From the NCBI GenBank assembly GCA_022559985.1, contig JAFJTR010000138.1, positions 1-45,680 of the forward strand: a DNA stretch of 45,680 nucleotides. The letters are read 5' to 3'. Position numbers and translations under genes: made by a program. The first letter of the stretch is position 1; each line of letters starts with the position of its first letter. The stretch is from Parastagonospora avenae f. sp. tritici 18332-5. Lineage: Eukaryota > Ascomycota > Dothideomycetes > Pleosporales > Phaeosphaeriaceae. Under the pieces are notes generated by a model that saw only the letters and a list, made by a program, of their open reading frames with translations, did not search any database and had not been told where the DNA came from. Positions 10,486 to 20,065 of the stretch are shown piece after piece.

Positions 10486-11995
10486 ATGACCACTCCACAT
10501 GAACCAACCCAGGCGGGCCACGCTATACAACAGCCAGGTCTTGTTGCAAACAGCTATCAATTCGATCAACATGGCCGCCCAACCCAGCTGGCTTTCCAAA
10601 ATAATCCACAGGGTGCCAACAACCATCGCTACGGCCCTAAGAAGCCCCCGCCCCGCACCCCGAGCCAGGATCCAATCATTGCGTACATCGCATAGCGCAC
10701 GGAAGAATGTGTCATGGACTTGATGCAAGCTTTCTACGATGTGAGCAATTACCAAGACAATCAAGGCCACGATCCTGTGTTTTGCACACTTGGGAAACCG
10801 GAGGCCTTCCCTATTGTCGATGTTGAGGCTACTTGTAGAGCAGTGCATCGCATTTTAATCCACCATTACCGCTTCGGCTCCTCCGTCCACCCCGACAAAG
10901 ACCGTCTTGGTTTTACACGAACTGGAAAGAAACAGAAGCGAATGCAGCCAATCGATAGATACTGCGACTGTCACACACAATTCGTCAATGTATTGAATCT
11001 GGTCCGAACCAGACTCTGCAACAATCAATTAAGTGGGTCCAGAGAGGCTATATTTGATTTGATTGATTACCTGTTTAGGCCTAGTAGTTACCCGTAAAGG
11101 TTTAAATCCTACCTAGATAGGTAAGTGGGTCTTTATAAGAGGCATATTTGATTTGTTTGTTGCGGACTGTGGTCCGAACGTGGAAGTCAGTCTGCGCGGA
11201 TCTCGTGAATTCAGATACATCCATTGCTGGCGTGGTGAATACCCCAGTGAGCTTAAGGAGCGATAGGCCCGTGAGTAAGGCACCGAACGAATATCGATTA
11301 GAGAAGAAGCGAAAGGCAGATGAGATCCTCCAACAATACAAGATCGAGCAAGAGGCTCGTCTTCACAGGTCTGCGCCAACTGATCCTTTCGCTGAATATG
11401 CCGATTCCTCCAGGTATTCATATGATGGATTTACGTCTTCCCCTGGCTTTGCGCCATACTTTGCTGTTCAAGGCGTGAATCAACCGCATTACTCGCCTCA
11501 GAAAGGTGGTATGTACGTGGTTTAGGCGGATCATTCTTCGCAAGGACAGCATAACTTCGGTCCACAGAACTCGACGAAACTCGTGGCGGGCCAGTACAAC
11601 CTGCCACATACATACGACCACGCTCCACGAGGATATGTGGGAACTCCAACTCCGATTGGCAATAGTTTGATGCAGCAACCCCTGAATTCCCAGTCTCAAC
11701 TCGCAGCATCGAACCATGGCGAGGGTTAAACCGTAGCCACAATTTATACTGGAACAATTAGTTCCGGTTCTACTTGGGAGCAGATGGCAAGAGCTTTGAT
11801 CCTAGCGTTCTGACGGCGTTCCCACCAACTTCTGGCAGCGGCCGCATTCAATCATGCGTGGCTAATGGTAACACATACCACGGCGAGGCACACCAAGCTG
11901 GATCTTTAACGATGCTGCCGCTTCATCAGCCGCCAATACATGCTCCACAGGTACCAATGCCCAGCACGCCGATTCTCAGCAATAATCATCCAACT
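10486..11995 (+). pseudogene. Broken GFRG/VNAP-family gene, 5' part, interrupted by a MITE and a copia element
   Basis: The frame starts at the ATG at 10486 (MTTPHEPTQAGHA). It has a TAG at 10693-10695, then resumes with DLMQAFYDVS, VEATCRAVHRIL, HHYRFGSS (a degraded GFRG) and CDCHTQFVNV. A 160-bp insertion at 11010-11169 splits the codons for LVRTWKSVC; removing it with one target copy restores that motif exactly. The frame continues through VVNTP and a basic run, meets a TAG just after 11520 and a TAA near 11730, shifts frame near 11770, and is cut by the copia insertion at 11995. Several of the stops fit CAG or CAA changed to TAG or TAA. Its tail reappears beyond the copia element at 17565. 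Confidence 0.8.
11010..11169. mobile_element. 160-bp MITE-like insertion with 10-bp target duplication
   Basis: The ends are imperfect inverted repeats: CAGACTCTGCAACAATCAA on the left, and CAGTCCGCAACAAACAAAT on the complement of the right end. The element is flanked by the direct repeat TGGTCCGAAC at 11000-11009 and 11170-11179. Internally there are two diverged direct repeats of about 35 bp (near 11030-11063 and 11122-11157), each starting TAAGTGGGTC and ending TTTGATTTG. It encodes nothing. A 10-bp duplication fits Mutator-like elements better than hAT (8 bp). It sits in a coding exon of the paralog. Confidence 0.75.
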
Positions 11996-12219
11996 TATTG
12001 GAACAAGGTCCCTCTAGTAGTATGACTACTATGGATAACCTGAGTGGGAGGGACAAGACGGGGTGGCTGCAACGTATTGTATTGACTGTAGTGTGTCATG
12101 TCACAGACTCGGACTGTTGTGGTGGGTGCCATTTCCCACCAGGCAGTGCCTGCCACACCAGCATGTCACATGACTCTCAAGCACCTTCTACCCTGGACTG
12201 AACCCAGATATTCTCAACA
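11996..12219 (-). repeat. copia LTR (3' LTR relative to the coding strand)
   Basis: 224 bp, with no difference from the LTR at 17341-17564. It is directly preceded by the target duplication CAACT at 11991-11995. Confidence 0.95.
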
Positions 12220-12228
12220 CTCCCCCTC
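12220..12228 (-). other. Polypurine tract of the copia element
   Basis: On the coding strand a purine run GAGGGGGAG directly abuts the TG of the 3' LTR. This is the expected primer site for plus-strand DNA synthesis. Confidence 0.8.
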
Positions 12229-12259
12229 AGGACAGGTCCGGTCCATAGACAACTCCCAG

Positions 12260-15200
12260 TTAGTTCTTGAATCTCTCAAATGCAACTCGCTGCAAAGGCT
12301 TTGTCATTCCATCTGCAACCATGTCTGCAGTTGGCACATAGGCCACATCAAGTTTGCCTTGCTCTGCCAGGTCCCTGACAAAGTGATAGCAGACGTCGAT
12401 GTGCTTTGATCTTTCATGGAGGTGAGGGTTCTTCGTCAGTGCGATAGCGCCCTGGTTGTCTCCCAGCATCTGAACCTTGTTGGTGTCTTTTCCAATGTAC
12501 TTTGGGAACCCAAGGTCTCTGAACACTTGAGCAATCCACTGGCCTTGCTTGCAGCATGTTGATAGTGCCACATACTCAGATTCGCAGCTTGATGTAGCAA
12601 CTGACCGTTGCTTCTTGCTAGACCATGATATTGGGCCTCCATAGAACATCGCAGTGCTTCCTGAAACGCTCTTTCGGTCCACGATGTCGCTTGCCCAGTC
12701 AGCATCGGAGTAGATAACAAATTGTGAGTGTGCTCCCCCTAGTCCGTAGCGCAGTTTCATTGAGACTGTCGATCTGAGATATCGTAGCAGGTTTTTCAGT
12801 GCATGGCCATGGTGCTCTGCTGGATCGCTCATGTATTGGCTGAGCTTCCCAAGGGTGAATGCAATATCTGGACGTGTAAGGACCATGGCAAACATCAGGC
12901 TTCCGATTCCTTGCTGGTACTCTGTTGTGTCAATCCGATTGTCGTTGTCTGTAGCTGGTCTGAATGAGGTGTAATCGGCAGATGGGATTTTCTTGTCCTT
13001 GTGCTTCTTGCTTGACATTCCAAACTTGTTAAGTACTGCGCGCAGGTATTGCTCTTGGTCAAGGAAGATTGTGCGGTGCTTTCTGTCTCTCGTAACTCGG
13101 ACTCCAAGGACCTTATGTACCTCCCCCAGGTTCTTGGCGTTGAATCGTCCAGAAAGCTTCTTCTAGAACCACTTAGTTTAGGATCGCTCCTTTGCCGCTG
13201 CAAGAACGTCGTCAACGTAGACTAGGATTCTAATCTTTCTCTTCTCATGGACAAACATGCAAGGGTCTGTAAGGCTTTGCACAAACCCCTATGCAAGAAG
13301 CTCTTTCTTCATTAACAGGTTCCAGTCGCGAGCAGCCTGCTTCAGTCCGTACAGACTTCGAAGCACTTTCAGGACACATCCTTTCTTGACATGAACTCCT
13401 TCCGGTTGCTTTAGGAGAATCTGTTCCTTGAGGTGAGATTCAGTAAACGCATTCTTGATATCATAATGGAAACATTCTAAGTCTTCTGCTGCGACAGTGG
13501 CTAGGAATAGACGTAAGGTATCCATGCGGACAGTCGGCGCAAAGGTCTCGTTGTAGTCGATTCCATGTACCTGGGTGAAACCACGTGCCACAAGGCGTGC
13601 TTTAAATCGTTCAACTGTCCTGTCTGGCTTGGTTTTGATCGTAAAAACCTACTTTGAATCAACTATATTGGCGTCTTTTGGCCGCAAAACTTCTTCCCAG
13701 GTTCTGTTTTCCATTAGCGAGATTATCTCCTCCAGCACTGCTGCTTTCCATCGATTTCCGTACTTTGGGTCGTTTATAGCTCGTTGATACGTCTGGGGGA
13801 TCGGGATTCCTGCAATCTCAGTTGCTGGAAAGGCTTTCTCAAAGATCTGGCCTTCTCTGTCCGTTTCTTCGTCCGTAAGATGAACTTGTGCTAGCATAGC
13901 TTTGATAATCTTGCGGAGTCTTTTATCCTTAGCAGTGTCTTCTCCAGATCTCTTTCGTTTAGACTGTCTCGTGAAGTATCTTAGAGCTTCCGGCAAGGAT
14001 TGGGCTGGTTCCTCAGGTTCTTCAGTCGTCAGATCTGGTACTCGCTCATCTTGTGAGACGGTGGTAGGAGGAGCGGTAGTCAGCTTCCTTGGTCTTCCTC
14101 TTCCACGCTTGATTGGCTCGGAAGTTGGTTCCATTTTTTCCGCAGGAGATGGTTCCCTCTCGTTTGCAGTCGGTAGTTCTATCTCGTTTGCAGTCGGTAG
14201 TTCTATCTCGTTTGCAGTCGGTAGTTCCATCTTATTTGTAGTCGGTGGTTCCAACTCGTTTGCAGTCGGTGGTTCCATCTGTTCCACAGCGGCTTGTTCT
14301 GTAGGATCTGCAGGAGTCGGTTCTGCAGGAATCGGTTGAGCAGCAGTCGTTTGAGCAGGAGTAGGATCTTTCCTTAGTCTTCCTCTTGGCTTTCGGTCTA
14401 GCATAGTATTTGGCGTTCCCTGTGATCCAGCTGGAATGTTCCGCAACCGTAGTTCGACTCTCCCTCTGGGTGTGTGTTCGTCTACTAATATACGGCTTGA
14501 TCTTGAGGTATATCCCAGTTCTGGCGAGTAGAACTTGAACTGCTTGTTTGTTGTTTCAGAATATCCCATGAATACTCTAACTCTGCCGCGGTCTACAAGC
14601 TTGTCGTGACGTTGATCTGCTGGAATTGTCTTAGGGTGGATGTAGGAGTAGCACTTGCTCCCCCATACACAGATGTGATTAATAGATGGCGTCTTTCCTG
14701 TAAAAGCCTCTTTAGGGCTGACTCGCTTTCTATCAATTGTAGGTCCTGTATCAGTGCAGTTTCGCATATACGTGTCGGCTTCCACAGCTTCGTCCCAGAA
14801 TTCGATTGGCAAACCAGCGTCCTTAAGCATTGCTCTCATGTTAGTTTCTGCAGTTTGGATATTCCGCTCAGCTGGTCTATTCTGATATGATAACGCAATT
14901 GTGGTAGGCTGCGGTTCAACTCCCTCTATGACTCTCCATTCCTCAACTTGTTGCAAGAGTTCTAGCGCGTTGTCCGTCCCGGCAGCTTTAACTTTCTCGT
15001 CAGTCTGATGTTTAACAAAAATCTTCCAGACTCTGAGTTCCTTTTGTGCGTCTCCCTTCTGCTTCATCGGGATGACCCAGTTCTTCCGCGTGTAGCTGTC
15101 AATGATGAGGAGAAACCATCGGTTACCTCGCAGGGATGTTGGAAAGGGTCCTGCAACGTCGAACTGTACCAGGGCTAGCTTCTCAGCTTTATGGTCTCTC

Positions 15201-16900
15201 AGCTGATTAGGGATGCTGTTCCTCATCTTTGTTAAGGCGCAGACTTCGCAGATTTCCTTCTTTATGGGGACTCGAATCTTGGTCTAGAGCGTTGTGACTT
15301 CGTGGAGTTTAGCAATCTTTGCAGGTCCCAGGTGTGCAAAGCGTCTGTGGTACAGCAAGTATCTCTCCTTTTCACCAGCCTTGAGTTCGGACTCAGCGGG
15401 TGTTTGAAGGACTTCTGTATCTGGGGCTAGAGCATAGAGTTCTGTGCCTGGAAATGCTGTCTCTTGGTATCCATCTGCAATGTGTGACACTACGTAGAGA
15501 CCATCGTCCATAGTTGCTTTAATGATCGTCTTCTTCCCCAGTCTGAAGGACATTGTGTGGGAATTGAAACGACCTTTCAGGCCTGCTGCGCAAATTCGTC
15601 TCCCTGATAGCAAATTGACTCCAAGGTTGGGTATAAGCAGTACATCTGAAAGCCATGTCGAAGATCCATCCTTGCACACCATTTGGGCATCTCCTTTCTA
15701 GTCTGCGTGTAATTCTCCCCCTCCAACCTGAACGAGTCTCCGCTTGATCTTGATCATTCGTCTAAACAGCGAGGGTTGGTTAGACATGTGTGAGGAGGCG
15801 CCAGTGTCGCCGGCCCAGGTGGATGGAGATGCCTTACCGAGGATGTCTTTGGAGAGACAACATGTCTCAATTTCCTCGCCTTCTGAGTCTGAGGCATCAG
15901 TTGATGTCTCCAGCTCTGACTCTGACCTGGCTTCTTCGGCTCCATATGCTTTGCCAGTCCTCTTGTTGGATTTCCTGGGCTTGACAGGCGGCTCAGGCAG
16001 CTTTGGAGAGGACTTCTTCTTCTTCCTCTTTTCCTTCTCGGCTTCGTATTCTCTCAGGAGCTTTCGAGCCTTCACAAGCTTTGAACAGTCTCGCATGTAG
16101 TGAGGTTCGTTGCAGAGATAGCACTCGATGCCAGACGTAGGACTCGGTTCGGAGTTTGGTGACAGGTCCCTGCTGCCTCGTTTGTGCGGCGGAACGTACT
16201 TGTGGGCTTTCCTGAATGCTGGAAGAGCTTGCTCGTTAGCGTCTTGCTGGTCTCGGACCTCCTTCTCTTCTAGGAACTTGAGCTTTTGTTCGACAGTAAG
16301 GTTAAGCTGGGCGTTTAAGGTGTCAATTGTAGTCCTAAACCTTGTTGGGAGTGATCTGGTGAGGATAAGTAGTAGCGCAGGGTCTTTGTAGGCTCCATTT
16401 GTGTCAGCGTCTGCTGAGACAAGCTTGCGCCGGTAATCCTTCAGCTTTTCCCATGATCCAACAATTGTGCTCTCAGAATCGAATGTGAATGTCTGGATCT
16501 TGGTCATGTACATGTTGGCGGCGGTAGCATCGGTTTAGGTGTACTTCTTTCGCAGGTAAGCCCAGAACTGGAAAGCAGTGTCGTACTCGTCAACGAGGGC
16601 CTGGTCATCGTCGCTAAGGGATCTGAACAGGAGGTCGATTGCAGTTGCTTCGTCCTCTAGGTACTTGTCTCTTTTGTCAATGTTGATGTAGGCCTTAGCA
16701 TTCTTGTCTGTGATGTCCATTTCCCGCATAGCATCTAGCAGTTCATCAGCGGTAGCAATCTGACAATATTTTGCCAGGCTTTTCTCACAGACATAGAAGA
16801 CCCTCTTTCCCTTGAGCTTGACTTTGTTCCGGCGGAACCAAGCATCGTGATTCTCAGCGGTGAGTTTAGGGATCTTCCATTCTTCCTTCTCTTCAGCCAT
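12260..16900 (-). pseudogene. copia gag-pol polyprotein, one frame with seven premature stops
   Basis: The frame runs from the ATG at 16900 to the TAA/TAG region at 12260, 1,546 codons plus stop. Visible in order are gag, a CCHC-like knuckle (CYLCNEPHYMRDC), a protease motif DTGASSHM, an integrase gag-pre region (YHRRFAHLG), an integrase core with the first Asp in QFDVAGPF and the Glu in RPAERN, reverse transcriptase with YVDDV, and RNase H. Seven in-frame stops lie at 16535, 15698, 15284, 13649, 13289, 13178 and 13163 (lowest coordinate of each). All are in the same frame and no frameshift is seen. Six fit a C-to-T change in a Gln codon and one fits TGG to TAG, each a CpA-to-TpA change on one strand. 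As written the protein cannot be made full length. Confidence 0.9.
14161..14280. repeat. 24-bp minisatellite, five units, inside the copia polyprotein linker
   Basis: Five units of 24 bp begin CGTTTGCAGTCGGTAG or a one- to three-base variant. They encode an 8-residue repeat (PTANEIEL type) between integrase and reverse transcriptase. The repeat keeps the frame. Further Pro/Ala/Thr-rich repeats continue to about 14360. Confidence 0.85.
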
Positions 16901-16944
16901 TGTGTATCAAGAGGTGAGAAGGCTCGCCCGTGTAGGTAGTTTAC

Positions 16945-17016
16945 TGCAGGCGGTGCAGGCAGTGCAGGCAGTGCAGGCGGTACAGGCGATGCGGGCGATG
17001 CGGGCGATGCAGGCGA
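16945..17016. repeat. 9-bp tandem repeat in the copia leader
   Basis: Eight units of the type TGCAGGCGG or TGCGGGCGA lie just upstream of the gag start on the coding strand. They belong to the untranslated leader of the element. Confidence 0.85.
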
Positions 17017-17119
17017 TGCAGCGTGTAAGTAAATAATTTACTGCGGGCAGTGCAGTCGTTGTCAGTTTTCAGGCGTGGAGAAGATAAGTAGATGTGTTTG
17101 CGTGTCAACCGCGTTGTAC

Positions 17120-17300
17120 ACGGCTTCTGGTGAGTCCTGCGCGACTTGGGTAGGTGATTGTGTTTGATTCCTGCTCGAATCTGAGTCCTCGCGACTCTAG
17201 TGGGTTTTCGATTCCTTCCGCTAATCGTAGCTAAGTCCTTCTTGACTCTTGAGGTTTTGATTCCTTCTCGAATCTGAGTCCTGCGCGACTCTGGTAGGTC
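17120..17300. repeat. Degenerate direct repeats in the copia leader
   Basis: A block containing GATTCCT, CTCGAATCTGAGTCCT and GCGACTCT occurs about three times in diverged form between the primer-binding site and the 9-bp repeat. It may be a packaging or structured leader region of the element; that is inference. Confidence 0.6.
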
Positions 17301-17330
17301 AAAACAATGACATCAGTTTTGGCAACCGGT

Positions 17331-17340
17331 GCTCATAACC
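17331..17340 (-). other. copia primer-binding site for a half initiator-Met tRNA
   Basis: Directly inside the 5' LTR the coding strand reads GGTTATGAGC, the complement of GCUCAUAACC, the anticodon-loop region of eukaryotic initiator tRNA-Met. Drosophila copia and related elements use an internally cut half tRNA in this way, in place of the 3' end. Confidence 0.8.
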
Positions 17341-17564
17341 TATTGGAACAAGGTCCCTCTAGTAGTATGACTACTATGGATAACCTGAGTGGGAGGGACA
17401 AGACGGGGTGGCTGCAACGTATTGTATTGACTGTAGTGTGTCATGTCACAGACTCGGACTGTTGTGGTGGGTGCCATTTCCCACCAGGCAGTGCCTGCCA
17501 CACCAGCATGTCACATGACTCTCAAGCACCTTCTACCCTGGACTGAACCCAGATATTCTCAACA
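17341..17564 (-). repeat. copia LTR (5' LTR relative to the coding strand)
   Basis: 224 bp, identical to the LTR at 11996-12219, and followed by the second copy of the target duplication CAACT. Confidence 0.95.
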
Positions 17565-17797
17565 CAACTAGCAATAAGCGGGCTCGTGACGCATCCTGAG
17601 GTGCGGCAACTGAACATGCAGCGCAGCGTCAGAAGTTAAACGGGAATGGTACGCACAAGCACGAGAGCGCTGGTGGTGACGACGGTTTCTTTGACCTTGA
17701 GATGCCTGTCGATCGTGACTCAAGCTCTAATGAAGAAGTCGGCACTTCAGACGCGGCCAGTGAAGGAGATACTATGGGGGCAGGAGCCAAGGACTAG
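17565..17797 (+). pseudogene. 3' tail of the broken GFRG/VNAP-family gene, beyond the copia insertion
   Basis: Joining 11995 to 17570 (removing the copia element and one CAACT) continues the frame as NNHPT-SNKRARDAS. A TGA follows. In another frame an open tail then reads through EHAAQRQKLNG, an acidic FFDLEMPVDRDSSS stretch and ends at the TAG at 17795-17797. The KRARDAS...QRQK arrangement resembles the basic C-terminal region of the intact 415-aa paralog (GSKRSRN...QHRK), which supports common origin. The gene was already damaged or later decayed; the order of events is not resolved here. Confidence 0.75.
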
Positions 17798-18125
17798 GCC
17801 TGTGGCGAGATGGTTCAATATGTGCGGGGAAGAGGCAGATGTACATGTGCTCTACACTGTTTTGCTTCTTCCGGTGGTAGAAGTGAGTGTAAGGCAAGCG
17901 TTGGTGTGTGCTATGTTGGAATTATCATTTCATTACTGGCTGTCGATTAGAGCTCCGAATTCCGGGTCGCCATCTAGATGAAGGGTTTAGTAACTTCTAC
18001 AATATCACGCTCAGCGTTTGCAATATGTGGGACTCGATGACATCAAAAAGCAATAAACTAATTGGAACTACTCGTACATCGTGGCAAGATAAATTACAAA
18101 GGTCGGAATTACGTCAGCAACTTGA
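17798..18125. other. Short intergenic stretch, nothing recognised
   Basis: About 330 bp between two convergent genes. No ORF, repeat or RNA signal that I can support. Confidence 0.5.
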
Positions 18126-19201
18126 TCAGTGAATACCTCCAGGCCAGAACATGCGGTACACATGAGGCTCACAGTCAGTCTCGTTTTCGCCTTTAACTCT
18201 AGCAGTACCATAGTAGGCTCTAACTTCACTTGCCAGACAGATCTCGTTCGGTAAGCCAGGCCTGTGTGTGTCTTTGGTGTACTTTGCCTTAGCAGCCCCC
18301 CAGGCTTCGCTCCAAACTATATTAGCAACTAGACGTTTGTTAGTAAGCACCTTTCCTGTCAATGAAAAGTTCCGTTGGTATACTAACGTGCAGCCGCCCT
18401 TGCTATCATGTTTTCTGGGTCTTCGTCAGTAGGCCCCAACATTCTTAGGCCCATGACATAGTAAACGCGGAAACAGGTTATCTTCCAGTCCCATCCCACG
18501 ATCTGATAGCTTGCCCTCTCTGGCTCAAGTGTAGTGCGATCCAGTGCAGGGACAGAGTGGGGCTTCATCAGGGCAAGAGAATGGGATCGAAAGGTGGTGA
18601 CGCCGTAATGGAAACCGCCCCCTCTGATCCTTTGTCTTTATTGACCAGAAGTTACTCGTGCTATCAGAAGTGGCTAGGTATCTAGAAATCGAGGATATGA
18701 AAATTCCTTGTCTTTCCCGGGGTGTAGAAGGCATGAAGAATAATGTCGGCTGCACACCAAGAATATGCAGAACTGGATGTATGTCAGCTTTTCTCCTGCA
18801 CGTAGTTTACGATACTAACAGTATCCAGTTGCGCCAGTAGGTATATAATTCCTGTTCATGAAGTCCTCGGTATTCCAGAACCCGTAAGCTTTCTGCAGGC
18901 TTTGCCTCTCCATCAACAAACCTTGTGGAGATTCTTTTCCTGGGACAGCCTTGTAAGCCTTCACCTGTAGAGAGAGGTCTTTCCGCGTCTCGAGTGACCA
19001 TTTCAGGAGGTTAAATTGTGTGGTATAACCCATCCTGACCAAGGTATCTTCGATCTGGTCGTAGATCCGAACAATCCAGCATCGGCTGCTCGCAGAATCT
19101 TGGGCAAAAGGGTCTTGGTTGATCCGATCGTCGAATTTAAGCCCTAACTCCCTCTCTGCGGCATCAAATGTACTTTCAGTGCTAAGTAATGCTTCGCTCA
19201 T
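18126..19201 (-). CDS. Uncharacterised multi-exon gene
   Basis: The start is the ATG at 19199-19201 (MSEALLSTESTF). Exon 1 ends near 18828 with donor GTTAGT; a 47-bp intron has a GCTGAC branch point and acceptor CAG. A last intron of about 58 bp (donor GTTAGT, branch TACTAAC, acceptor CTAG) joins MIARAAA to LANIVWSEAWGAAKAKY, and the gene ends at 18126 with VYRMFWPGGIH. A middle intron must lie at about 18520-18650, because the frame changes between RYLATSDSTS and the segment SYQIVGWDWKITCF, but I cannot fix its ends. I do not recognise the family. There is no signal peptide or clear membrane helix, and the protein is rich in aromatic and charged residues. Two well-formed introns argue for a real gene. 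Confidence 0.6.
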
Positions 19202-20065
19202 CTTGATTCGGAGCTGATTCGAGGCTTCGTTACGAAATGAGAGTCGGTTTAGGTAAGTTCTAAAGCTACAAAGTGTGATGAACAAGAGAGAAAAAGAAAC
19301 CTCCACGCTTTTTTTTTACACTGAGGGAGTCAGATTCATGAGAGTTTGAGTGTATCTGGGGCTCGTCATGGGCGATGTTCCAACACCCGTCAATGGGTCA
19401 CCACCTGGACAGCAGAAGCACTGGTACTGTTCAGGCCCTCTCTCCGCCACTTGAGTCATATGCAAATCCTCTGTGGTCGATCCAGCGTCGGAGCTGATAA
19501 ATCATACCACCTTCATGTTGGGGTATCGCATCTCAGCTACGCGACTGCACGAGTAGATATTGACCTTGATTGGACACTCACAGCAGCAGCCTTACACGAT
19601 GTAGACCTTTACATGTAATCTTAAGCATGTCCAGTATCTTCAAAATTTTCTGTAAAGCATCTAAATAATCGAAAATGCTCAAGGTTGATACATCCATGCT
19701 CCTTCAGTGTACAAATAACTTTGGTAATGTTTATATCAATTCAGCATGCTTCTAGGGAGTGTGGTGTCAGTGCGATCAAGACTCACAGAGTGGCCAGCGC
19801 ACACAATGCTCCATGCTTATCGCCTCTACTAGCTTGTGTCAAAAAGCACTGATCTTCTGTGTGATCGATGTTGGCATCAGAGCGTAATATGAACAGTCAC
19901 GAAGCACAGACCACGACCAACACTCATGACAACACAGAAGTGAAGCAACAGTACGTGAAGCGCATCGCATGAGCGACAAAAGTATTTACATCATTCAAGT
20001 GTATATCTACAACAGAATCGAACAGCAACTCTAACATCCCGAAATCCTCATCGTATCATCATCGC
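19202..20065. other. Intergenic, no gene recognised
   Basis: About 860 bp between the uncharacterised gene and the LPMO stop codon. No features recognised. Confidence 0.5.

Larger units (their letters stand above)
11996..17564 (-). mobile_element. Full-length Ty1/copia LTR retrotransposon, 5,569 bp
   Basis: Two 224-bp LTRs (11996-12219 and 17341-17564) match at every base I compared. A 5-bp target duplication CAACT flanks the element (11991-11995 and 17565-17569). On the coding strand the LTR starts TGTTG and ends CAATA, so the terminal pair is TG...TA instead of the usual TG...CA. The primer-binding site and polypurine tract sit exactly against the LTRs. Domain order is gag, zinc knuckle, protease, integrase, reverse transcriptase, RNase H, which is diagnostic of copia. 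The target is the broken GFRG/VNAP gene. Confidence 0.95.

Noticed and set aside
14161..17300. Short tandem repeats considered as a CRISPR array
   Set aside because: The units are contiguous or leader repeats inside a retrotransposon, without spacers of uniform length, and the host is eukaryotic.
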